DNA from: XYA12-FULL-58-9 sp001798605
GTDB lineage: Bacteria; Myxococcota; XYA12-FULL-58-9
Assembly: GCA_036736205.1 (NCBI GenBank)
Contig: DAINMX010000103.1
Coordinates: forward strand, 1-20,052
Direction: 5' to 3'
DNA length: 20,052 nt
Positions 7,906 to 14,762 of this stretch are shown here, piece by piece. How positions within the stretch are numbered: the first letter of the stretch is position 1; each line of letters begins with the position of its first letter. Both the position numbers and the translations under genes were made by a program. Below the pieces are notes generated by a model. It worked only from the letters and a program-made list of their open reading frames with translations. It did not search any database and was not told the origin of the DNA.

Positions 7906-8969
7906 GACGGCTCCATCACCTGCTCGAGCAGGGCCCGGGCGGCCTCTTCGCCGCGGCCGTGGAAGCTCTTGAGGTCCAAGTACAGCTGCACCGGGGACAC
8001 GACGCGAATGCCGTCGATCGTGCGCGCGCCGGCGAACACTCCCGCGTCGAAGGGCGCGAGCAGCGACACGTTGGCACCGCTCGTGACCGGCTTGAGCTCG
8101 AGCAAACCGGGCAGTTCATTGAGGCCGGCACCGACGAACGCCTGCACGCGGTTGTAGCGCACGGCCGACACGAGCCGAGCCGCGCCCGAAAAGCCGGTGA
8201 GCGCGTACTCCCACTGCCGCTGAGAACACACCTCCGCCAGCTTGGCCTCGATCTCCGGCACGCTCTGCAGCGAGAAGTAGTCCGTGACGACGTTCTTCCG
8301 GAACGAGTAGCTACCGGCCCACTCCTGGAGCAGCTGGCGGGGTTCGGCAACGCCCAACCCATTCGCGTCCAACCGAAGCCACTCCCGATCGGCGAGGCAG
8401 GCCTTGACCCGAGAGGCGAGGCCGATGCTCACCTCGGCGGACTTGGCCAGCTCCTGGACCTTCCACAAGCGCTTGGGGTCCAGCATGAGGACCCGCAGTA
8501 CCCTTGAGGCGCGCGGCGAGTACAGGGTGCGGAGGTCACGGCGCTCAGCGAACGGATTGGGGTGGCCACCGACCTCGATGTAGACCTCCCCGAAGCAGAG
8601 GCGGCAGTTCCCCGCCAGGTCCACATGGCCCACACCCTCGGTCGCACATATCTCGCCCGACCGCGGCGAGATGTAAGGTGCCGCGATCATGGCGTAGGCG
8701 TTCGGCCAGCGCGCGCGGTACCGGAGCACCTGGTTGATGGCCTCTCTCACCACGCGGGGCTGACCGCTCCTCTTCACCTGGACGAACACGTGCACCTTGC
8801 GCCGGCGGGGGAGATTGACCCGGACGCTCAGGTCAGCGCCGGCATCGGCGAGTTCCCGCTTGACGACGACTGATGATACGAACGGAGCGCGTTCGAAGGT
8901 GCTCTTGAGAATCGCCTGGAACCTCTCGGTGAGGGCGATCTCGGGCTGGCGTGTTTCACTTGATCTCAC
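7899..8969 (-). CDS. AbiEi-like antitoxin, type IV toxin-antitoxin system
   Basis: This 356-residue protein starts at GTG 8969; there is no better ATG and only a weak ribosome site. Residues about 50-135 hold a nuclease-fold-like segment (VHVFVQVKRSGQPRVVREAI; GHVDLAGNCRLCFGEVYIEV) seen in longer AbiEi relatives. Residues about 165-200 form a winged-helix-like DNA-binding region (LWKVQELAKSAEVSIGLASR). The C-terminal part (about 215-356) fits the AbiEi C-terminal domain, including ALTGFSGAARL and GIRVVSPVQLYLDLKSFHGR. AbiEi antitoxins act by countering the toxin's effect and autorepress their operon by binding repeats at the promoter. Here GTTTCAC/GTGAAAC sites flank and overlap the start codon. 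The GTG start together with an operator overlapping it suggests low basal translation. Confidence 0.85.
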   Translation of the reverse strand: MRSSETRQPEIALTERFQAILKSTFERAPFVSSVVVKRELADAGADLSVRVNLPRRRKVHVFVQVKRSGQPRVVREAINQVLRYRARWPNAYAMIAAPYISPRSGEICATEGVGHVDLAGNCRLCFGEVYIEVGGHPNPFAERRDLRTLYSPRASRVLRVLMLDPKRLWKVQELAKSAEVSIGLASRVKACLADREWLRLDANGLGVAEPRQLLQEWAGSYSFRKNVVTDYFSLQSVPEIEAKLAEVCSQRQWEYALTGFSGAARLVSAVRYNRVQAFVGAGLNELPGLLELKPVTSGANVSLLAPFDAGVFAGARTIDGIRVVSPVQLYLDLKSFHGRGEEAARALLEQVMEPSW

Positions 8970-9084
8970 AGTTTCACCAAAGGCTAGATGAGCATGTTAC
9001 GGTGAAACCGAGGGATGAACAAGTGGATGTTTCACTGAGTTTCGATGTTTGCGCATACGGTGAAACAAGTCATTGCGGTGAAAG
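8953..9084. promoter_or_regulatory. Operator-like array of GTTTCAC/GTGAAAC sites upstream of the antitoxin
   Basis: On the plus strand GTTTCAC occurs at 8953-8959, 8971-8977 and 9029-9035, and its inverse GTGAAAC at 9002-9008 and 9060-9066; a sixth site, GTGAAAG, is at 9078-9084. Two inverted pairs (8971/9002 and 9029/9060) share the same 24-nt spacer and repeat with a 58-bp period; tacggtgaaac is identical in both right arms. The array covers the antitoxin start codon and its expected promoter. AbiEi-family antitoxins are known to bind inverted repeats there, so autoregulation is the natural reading. Confidence 0.7.
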
Positions 9085-9209
9085 CGGCAGACGCACTCCA
9101 AGTGCGGATTCGGCCGCCGCACCGTTTTCCAAATACGGGCCTTCCACCAGACGCCCTTTGACGTGTCCATGTCCGATCGCGTACGGGCTCGAGGAGCGGG
9201 GCACGGCAC

Positions 9210-9242
9210 TGACGGCGACGTGACGGCGACGTGACGGCGATG
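9210..9242. repeat. 11-bp tandem repeat, 3 copies
   Basis: The unit tgacggcgacg occurs at 9210-9220, 9221-9231 and, with one change, 9232-9242, ending exactly before the stop codon of the omega-amidase gene. Together with the operator array it fills much of the 273-bp space between that gene and the antitoxin. Confidence 0.85.
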
Positions 9243-10055
9243 TCAATCGAGGATCTGGAAGCGGTCCGCATCGAGTTGGGCCGGGAAATGCTGGCGGTGC
9301 TCTGCCAGCGCCGCGGCCGAGAGGCAGGCGGTGACCACCATGGGCTGCTCTGCAAGATCAACGAGGGGCTGACCAAGGAAATCAACCACCATGCTGTCGC
9401 CGTGGTAAGCGTTCCCGTTGCCATCCTTGCCGACGCGATTGACCGCTGCCACGTAGCAGAGATTCTCCGAGGCTCGCGCCTGGAGCAGGATTCTCCATGC
9501 GTGCTGCCGCGCTATCGGCCAATTGGCGACGAACAACAACAGATCATAATCAAAGCGCCCGTCGACCTCGCGGGAAAAGCCATTGCGGCAAAAAACCGGG
9601 AAGCGCAGGTCGTAGCAAACCAGGGGACAGACACGCCAACCCCGCCAGGCGACGGTCAGGCGGCGGGCTCCGGCGGCATAGCGTTGATGCTCGCCCGCCA
9701 TGCGGAAGAGGTGGCGCTTGTCGTACCAATGCAGTGCGCCGTCGGGTGTCGCCCACAGCAGACGGTTGTAAACTTCTCCGCCGTCACGAATCTGAACGCT
9801 GCCGGTTACGGCCGCGTCCAGGGCGGCTGCCTGCGCCTTGAGCCAATCGACAGTCGGTCCTTCCATGCCCTCGGCTGTAGCGATCGCCTCGTTGCAGAAA
9901 CCGCTCGTAAAAGTCTCGGGCAGCAACACCAGGTCGGTGCGGCCGGCGAGCGGTCGGGCGAGCTCTGCGTACATCGCCCGGTTGGCCACCGGATCGCGCC
10001 AGAGGGTGTCACCCTGGATGAGAGAGACCCGCAGATCTTGGACAGAGTGGCTCAT
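9243..10055 (-). CDS. yafV: Omega-amidase, nitrilase superfamily (YafV type)
   Basis: This 270-residue enzyme starts at ATG 10055, 3 bp after the aminotransferase stop, with AAGGGT upstream. The nitrilase catalytic triad is visible: E47 (LLPETF), K113 (WYDKRHLFRMAGE) and C147 (PLVCYDLRFP). The YDKRHLF..AGE signature and the length match YafV/Nit2-type omega-amidases, which hydrolyse 2-oxoglutaramate (and 2-oxosuccinamate) to the 2-oxo acid and ammonia in the cytoplasm. Partnership with a glutamine-using aminotransferase in the same operon strongly supports this over other nitrilase activities. The C-terminus is complete, and the stop abuts an 11-bp tandem repeat. The substrate is inferred from family and context. 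Confidence 0.9.
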   Translation of the reverse strand: MSHSVQDLRVSLIQGDTLWRDPVANRAMYAELARPLAGRTDLVLLPETFTSGFCNEAIATAEGMEGPTVDWLKAQAAALDAAVTGSVQIRDGGEVYNRLLWATPDGALHWYDKRHLFRMAGEHQRYAAGARRLTVAWRGWRVCPLVCYDLRFPVFCRNGFSREVDGRFDYDLLLFVANWPIARQHAWRILLQARASENLCYVAAVNRVGKDGNGNAYHGDSMVVDFLGQPLVDLAEQPMVVTACLSAAALAEHRQHFPAQLDADRFQILD

Positions 10056-10058
10056 GGC

Positions 10059-11228
10059 TCAGACCCTTGCCAGCCGGCTGATCGCCGCCTGCTGCGTCTC
10101 TTCACTCTTGGCGAAGCAGAGCCGCACCAACCGCTGCCCGACAGGCGGGTGCTCGTAGAAGGGCGAAAGCGGAATCGAGGTCACCCCTTTCTCCACGGTG
10201 AGCCAGCGGGCGAACTCGAGGTCACCGAGATCGCTTACCGCCGAATAGTCCACGAGCTGAAAATAGCCGCCTTGCACCGGCAGCGGACGTAGACGCGTCT
10301 GTTTGAGAAGATCGCGGAAGCGATCCCGCTTGGGCTGATAGAAGTCGGAAAGGCCCCGATGGTGCTCGGGGTGCTGTTCGATCATCTCGGCCAGGGCCCA
10401 CTGCGCGGGATTGAAGGAACAGAAGGTGGTGTATTGGTGCACCTTGCGCAACTCGCTGGTGAGCGCCGGCGGCGCGATACAATAGCCGATCTTCCAACCG
10501 GTACAGTGATAGGTCTTGCCGAAGCTGCTGATGACGAAACTGCGTGCGGCGAGCTCCGGGTAGTAGAGCACGCTCTCGTGAGGTCGCCCGTCGTAGAGGA
10601 TGTGCTCGTAAACCTCGTCGGAGAGGAGCAAGACTCCTGTATGGCGGAGCAGGTTGGTCAGCGTGGCCATGTCGTCGGCGGTCATCGTCACGCCCGAGGG
10701 ATTGTGCGGGCTGTTGATGAAGAGCAATCGCGTTCGCGGCGAGATGGCCGCGCCCACGCGTTCCCAGTCGACGGCAAAGGTCTTCTCGTCGAGTGGGATG
10801 TGCACCGCATGCCCGCCGGCCATATCGATGGCCGGATCGTAGCAGTCGTAGCAGGGATCGAGCACGATCACCTCGTCGCCGGGCCGCACGGTCGCAAGCA
10901 CGACGTCGAAGATGGCCTCGGTAGCACCGCTGGTCACGGTAATCTCGGTCTCGACGTCCGGTCGGTGGCCGTACATCTCTTCCGTCTTGGCGGCGATCGC
11001 GTGGCGCAAGGGGGCAATGCCGTGCATGGGCGCGTACTGATTCTTGCGCGCGCGTGCGGCCCGGTCCAAGGCAGAGAGCAGGAAAGCGGGTGGCTCGAAG
11101 TCAGGAAATCCCTGCCCCAGATTGACAGCCTTGTGGGCAGCTGCCAGGTCGGACATGACCGTGAAGATGGTTGTACCTACTTTCGGTAGCTTTGTCTCCA
11201 ATGTCATCGTGCCGAGCTTCACGTTCAT
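10059..11228 (-). CDS. ybdL: PLP-dependent aminotransferase, class I/II (YbdL type; methionine/glutamine transaminase)
   Basis: This 389-residue fold-type I aminotransferase has all expected residues: NLGQGFPDFEPP near the N-terminus, N176 (NSPHNPSG), D204 and Y207 (LLSDEVYEH), the PLP lysine K238 (SSFGKTYHCTGWKIGY) and a C-terminal substrate-carboxylate Arg (RLVRLCFAK). The KLPKVGTTIF start and overall pattern match E. coli YbdL and glutamine transaminase K/kynurenine aminotransferase. These enzymes interconvert methionine or aromatic amino acids and their 2-oxo acids using glutamine. An alternative start, MTLETKLPKVGTTIF, lies 21 bp downstream of ATG 11228; neither has a strong ribosome site. 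It heads a two-gene operon with the omega-amidase, which pulls the reaction forward by removing 2-oxoglutaramate. This is a likely methionine-salvage or 2-oxo-acid repair pair. Confidence 0.92.
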   Translation of the reverse strand: MNVKLGTMTLETKLPKVGTTIFTVMSDLAAAHKAVNLGQGFPDFEPPAFLLSALDRAARARKNQYAPMHGIAPLRHAIAAKTEEMYGHRPDVETEITVTSGATEAIFDVVLATVRPGDEVIVLDPCYDCYDPAIDMAGGHAVHIPLDEKTFAVDWERVGAAISPRTRLLFINSPHNPSGVTMTADDMATLTNLLRHTGVLLLSDEVYEHILYDGRPHESVLYYPELAARSFVISSFGKTYHCTGWKIGYCIAPPALTSELRKVHQYTTFCSFNPAQWALAEMIEQHPEHHRGLSDFYQPKRDRFRDLLKQTRLRPLPVQGGYFQLVDYSAVSDLGDLEFARWLTVEKGVTSIPLSPFYEHPPVGQRLVRLCFAKSEETQQAAISRLARV

Positions 11229-11285
11229 GGTCGGGAACTCTGCTGGCCAATAGAGTTTGCGTTGCCGCCACCGGCGACGAGCTCG

Positions 11286-12392
11286 TTACTTCACTGCCGC
11301 CGCGGCGAGGGCATCGGCGTTGAGTTTGACGCCATGCCCTTTCGCAATACTCAGGAAACAGCGCTCGTCACACATCGACATGACGTAGGTCCTAGCCTCA
11401 TGTTCGAAAAAGGCGAGAGGCATGACGTTGCGCACACTCAACTCTGCCGAGGTGACCTGGGTCCGCCCCGCCGCGGTGGTCGCCTTTGAGACCGCTACAG
11501 CCAAAACCTTATTGATTTCCGCCACACTGCGATTCTGGGCCTCGCTCCGCGGCAGGCTGCCGGTGCCCTCGGCAGTGCCAACACCGATAAGAACACGCTT
11601 CCCGTAAGCCGACGGCACCACCCCGGCGCTCCACGTGAGCCACCACGGCGCGCCTTTCTGCCATTGGTCCGGCGCGAGGTCGAGCCAAGCGTTCATGCGG
11701 CTGTCCGCCTTGGGCAGAGGGAAATCGGGGTTGCGTTGGTGCCACGCTGCGAAGATGGCCTGCATCAACGCCGCCGAGGTGTTGCTCCCCACACAGGCGA
11801 GGTACGCAGTCAGGCAACGTTCGTCACACACCTCGACGCGTCGAAGCTTCTGTCGGCCGCCGTCGTATTGTGTGATGGTTTCGGCACCGAGCTCGCAGCC
11901 CTTGCCCCCTGCCTCCGCGCCAGCGATCGCCGCCAACGCTTCGCGTGCCTCTGAAGTTTTGGCAGCCAACCGTTCAAGGGCCTCCCCGGGCGGGTTCTCA
12001 ATGAGCTCCGGTGCGGGCGGTGGCTCGTCCGCCGCCACCAGTTCCGTCTCCGAACCAAGAACGAGGATGGCGAGGCCCTCGTGATTGACGCAGCGCACCT
12101 CGCGATCCGCCGGCCAGGTGGAGAATTTCTGCAGCAGGAAAACCGGCGGAAAGAGCGAATTGGTCGAAGCCCGACTGCCGGTCACTTGCACGACCGGCAC
12201 GCCCTCCGGATTGCGCGTGACCTCGAGCACGTCAGCCGTGGCCGGCTCCTGAACAACCGGTGCACCGCTAATCAGCTCACGCTCCGCTGATTCTCTCATG
12301 CCCGTGCCGGTGGTGCCCGCCGCACAGCCGGCCAACCCGGCGCAGACCAGACAATCTAGCCACCATCCTCGCCCCGCGATCCTCGTCTTCAT
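11286..12392 (-). CDS. LPP20-like lipoprotein
   Basis: This 368-residue protein has a perfect ribosome site (AGGAGG) upstream of ATG 12392 and a clear lipobox L20-A-G-C23. Residues about 100-200 are Ala/Glu-rich and partly helical. Residues about 255-350 read VLIGVGTAEGTGSLPRSEAQ, NRSVAEINKVLAVAVSKATT, then ELSVRNVMPLAFFEHEARTY. That matches the LPP20/FlgT-type pattern of a G-x-G-x-A start, an Ala/Arg-rich helix and a later paired strand. The motif CDERC occurs twice (once mid-protein, once near the C-terminus), suggesting paired disulfides or a duplicated element. It is probably an outer-membrane lipoprotein. The family assignment is moderate and the function unknown. Confidence 0.8.
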   Translation of the reverse strand: MKTRIAGRGWWLDCLVCAGLAGCAAGTTGTGMRESAERELISGAPVVQEPATADVLEVTRNPEGVPVVQVTGSRASTNSLFPPVFLLQKFSTWPADREVRCVNHEGLAILVLGSETELVAADEPPPAPELIENPPGEALERLAAKTSEAREALAAIAGAEAGGKGCELGAETITQYDGGRQKLRRVEVCDERCLTAYLACVGSNTSAALMQAIFAAWHQRNPDFPLPKADSRMNAWLDLAPDQWQKGAPWWLTWSAGVVPSAYGKRVLIGVGTAEGTGSLPRSEAQNRSVAEINKVLAVAVSKATTAAGRTQVTSAELSVRNVMPLAFFEHEARTYVMSMCDERCFLSIAKGHGVKLNADALAAAAVK

Positions 12393-12599
12393 GTTGCCTC
12401 CTCGCGATTGCGATATCGCACGTCTTTGATCGAGGCAATGCCGCCTGTGTGCGTGTGTGCGTGTGTGTTTGTCGTCCTGCCCGAAACGAAACTCTCAGGA
12501 TTCTTGCCAGCGACGGGCTTGTGCAATGTGGAGGAAGGGCCGTTTCGCTTGATAGAGTCAAGAACTTCCCCCCTTGCAGGCGCCAGTCAATTCTCGAGA
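12393..12599. repeat. Intergenic region with GT-rich simple repeat
   Basis: The 207-bp gap between the FN3 gene stop and the LPP20-like start includes a (GT)n-type stretch at about 12445-12471 (tgtgtgcgtgtgtgcgtgtg). It must include the promoter of the LPP20-like gene, but no clear promoter elements are visible. No coding potential is seen. Confidence 0.6.
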
Positions 12600-14204
12600 C
12601 TACGGCTCGCGCCAGAAGACGACGCCAGTGTCGAGCTCGGCACCCGTGTTGCTGTAGAAGAACACCATGTTGAGCTTGTCGTTTCCAGCGTAGGCTGTGT
12701 CCACGTACTCGCCGGCGAAATCCGGGATCAGCGTGGCATCCGGGCTCGAGAGGGTCCAGCTCGTGAGGTCAGAGGAGCGGAGAATCTTCGGTCCACCGAA
12801 CTGGCCGTTTCCGCTGCCTGCCATGAAGTAGGCGGCAATGAAGGCGTTGTCGGCCGAGTCCGTCGCCAGCGATTGATACCAGATGGTGATGTCGCTGCCA
12901 TCCCTGGGCAGCGGCAAGGGCGTGCCCCAGATGCTCCCGTCTGTGGGTTGGCTGAGCCACAGATCGTTTGCCGTCGGCGGTGCCTCCCGGCCGAGGTGAT
13001 AGGCGACCACCGGCCGCGTCCCCAGGAATACCAGGCTGACCGACGACGTGTCGTTCTGCTGATTCACGGAGTCGGTCACAAGGCTCGCCGTCTGGCCAGG
13101 CCGCCAGAAGGCAAGGGTCACGTTGTACCAATCGGGCGATCCCAAGCCGAACATGGCACCCAAGAAGTAGGCGATGCCCGGCTCGCCATTCTCGTCCAGG
13201 GCCATGTCCAGCCAGGGCTTGGCGTCCTGGGTCTGGGGTAGCGACGGGCTGATCGCGAAAGTGAAGCTGCCGGAGACGCCCGCCCGGTGCATGTACACCA
13301 CGGCGTGGCTGTCATTCACCGACGCGCAGGTGTAGTCCTCCTGCCAGGCCTTGATGCACCAATGCCAGTAAGCCACGTGGGTCTCGCCGTTCGCCATGGC
13401 GAGAGAAGGGTTCGATGTCTCCGCGTCGGAGCCGGCGTCATCGAGGTCGATCTGCTCCTTGGCCCAGGTGAGACCGCCGTCCCCGGAGAGGGCCAGCCAG
13501 ATCTGATCATAGCCGACAGTGTAGGCAATGCCGTACCGGCCGTTATTGACGTCACGGGCCAGGGAGACCTGGCGGTTCGGGTGATTGAGATTGAGCCCGC
13601 CCAGCTCGTCCACCAGGAGCGGCGCCCCCCAGCGATAGTCCGTGCGGTTCCATCGAACAAAGTAGAGCTTGGCCGTGTCACCGGACGAGCTCGTCGAGAA
13701 CTCACCGACATAGGCGATCGCCGGATCTTCGTTCTCGTCGAGCGCCAGCGACGTGTGGACGCCGTACCGATAGACCGTGCCCTGGTCCGTCGGCGTCGCC
13801 GCAGCCACCTGAAGCCCAGCGGGCGGCGGTCCCGCGGTGTCCTCGTTCGATGGCTCCGAGACGAGCTCCTTTCCATCGACGGCTCGGACCCGGTAGGTGT
13901 AGGCCGCGGAGGGGTCGATCGAGGCGTCGGAGTAAATCAGGGTCGCCCCACCGGCGACGTCTGCCACCGGCATGAATGTTGAGGTTCCCACTGGCATGCG
14001 CTCCAGGTGGTAGGAGGTAACCCCCGGGGTCGCGCTGGCCGTCCAGCTCAGGCTGATGGCGCTGCCGCTGGCCATGGTGACCATCAGGTCGGTGGGAGCT
14101 CTCGGCGGCGCCCCGGCCGGCTCTTCGTCGCAACCAGATCCGCCTAAAGCGGTGAGCGCGAGCAGAGCCAGCCTGGCGCAGCCCGTCGTCAACTCATCAG
14201 ACAT
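12600..14204 (-). CDS. Secreted FN3-domain protein with sialidase-like beta-propeller repeats
   Basis: I chose ATG 14204 because AGGAGA lies 6 nt upstream; the open frame extends further 5' (ATG 14225 or 14402) without coding character. The protein has 534 residues. The N-terminus is hydrophobic (ARLALLALTALGGSGC) and probably a lipoprotein signal with Cys25, though the residue at -3 is atypical. Residues about 33-128 form a fibronectin type III domain (PTDLMVTMASGSAISLSWTA; YTYRVRAVDG). Residues about 140-534 are a run of repeats with S-LALDENEDPAIAYV, WLDMALDENGEPGIAYF and LALSGDGGLTWAKEQIDL. These are Asp-box/BNR-like segments that suggest a beta-propeller. No catalytic sialidase residues can be assigned, so an enzymatic role is not claimed. 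The gene stands alone. Confidence 0.88.
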   Translation of the reverse strand: MSDELTTGCARLALLALTALGGSGCDEEPAGAPPRAPTDLMVTMASGSAISLSWTASATPGVTSYHLERMPVGTSTFMPVADVAGGATLIYSDASIDPSAAYTYRVRAVDGKELVSEPSNEDTAGPPPAGLQVAAATPTDQGTVYRYGVHTSLALDENEDPAIAYVGEFSTSSSGDTAKLYFVRWNRTDYRWGAPLLVDELGGLNLNHPNRQVSLARDVNNGRYGIAYTVGYDQIWLALSGDGGLTWAKEQIDLDDAGSDAETSNPSLAMANGETHVAYWHWCIKAWQEDYTCASVNDSHAVVYMHRAGVSGSFTFAISPSLPQTQDAKPWLDMALDENGEPGIAYFLGAMFGLGSPDWYNVTLAFWRPGQTASLVTDSVNQQNDTSSVSLVFLGTRPVVAYHLGREAPPTANDLWLSQPTDGSIWGTPLPLPRDGSDITIWYQSLATDSADNAFIAAYFMAGSGNGQFGGPKILRSSDLTSWTLSSPDATLIPDFAGEYVDTAYAGNDKLNMVFFYSNTGAELDTGVVFWREP

Positions 14205-14210
14205 CCACGT

Positions 14211-14216
14211 TCTCCT
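14211..14216 (-). promoter_or_regulatory. Ribosome binding site deciding the FN3 protein start
   Basis: AGGAGA on the minus strand lies 6 nt before ATG 14204 and is the strongest ribosome site among the candidate starts. It places the signal peptide at the N-terminus, as expected. Confidence 0.7.
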
Positions 14217-14382
14217 GCGAACCATGCGCACTTCGCCTTCTCCCCGCTCTTCGTCGGGGCGGTGTTTTCCGACCAGCTCAGCAAATCTCGGAACCCAAGG
14301 GTTGCTAGCATGTGCACGAACGACCGCTTGGCAACTGAGCACTTCAAAAGAGCGACCGGTGGGCCAGTGCGGGATGCGACCC

Positions 14383-14425
14383 AAAAGGCCGAGGGCAGGC
14401 AAAGCGCGCCGTCGGCCCCTCGGCC
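14383..14425 (-). terminator. Likely intrinsic terminator (minus strand)
   Basis: A 9-bp perfect GC-rich stem is formed by GGCCGAGGG and CCCTCGGCC (plus coordinates 14387-14395 and 14417-14425) with a 21-nt loop. On the minus strand it is followed at once by TTTT (14386-14383). It sits between the deacetylase gene and the FN3 gene, both on the minus strand, and would separate the two transcripts. The long loop and short T-run lower confidence. Confidence 0.45.
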
Positions 14426-14552
14426 CCTAGCCAGGGTAGAAACCGCAAAACGCGCCAGCCCCTACACTGTGGGGGGTTCTCAGCTGACGCCATCGAAACC
14501 AACGCCTTTTTCCCAATTACTACAGCGATCCTCACAGCCGCAATCACAAGCC

Positions 14553-14759
14553 CTATTGGTCCGGCCCTTCGATCTTTATGTCTTGTAGTCTCACGCCGGT
14601 ACGTGGGGCGTCGTCCATGACGCGCCTGTCGATGTAGAAACAGGAATTGAGAAGTCCTTTGTCATCGACCTCGAAGAATAGGCGTTGATGCCGCTTGAGC
14701 TTGATGTCCAGGATCTTCTGGGCTTGTTGGTAGAGTTGGATGGTGAGAAGCGCCCCGAC
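14553..14759 (-). other. Open stretch after tandem stop codons of the deacetylase gene (possible gene fragment)
   Basis: The deacetylase frame ends in TAA TAA, then reopens in the same frame for 68 codons to TAG 14555-14553. The translation looks protein-like (LTIQLYQQAQKILDIKLKRH; LFFEVDDKGLLNSCFYIDRR), not like random frame noise. There is no start codon near its beginning (the first Met is in RRVMDDAPRT). It may be the 3' remnant of another gene, onto which the deacetylase gene was joined. I do not recognise the family. The rest of the 14205-14552 gap holds only the terminator candidate. Confidence 0.4.
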
Positions 14760-14762
14760 TTA

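Noticed and set aside
8997..9209. A 70-codon minus-strand ORF between the omega-amidase and antitoxin genes
   Set aside because: It runs through the operator-like repeats and has no ribosome site or recognisable motif; regulatory DNA is the better explanation.
10359..11189. A 276-codon plus-strand open frame
   Set aside because: It lies fully antisense to the aminotransferase, whose catalytic residues are all present.
12408..13241. A 277-codon plus-strand open frame
   Set aside because: It is antisense to the FN3/propeller gene and starts in the GT-rich repeat region; no domain is visible.
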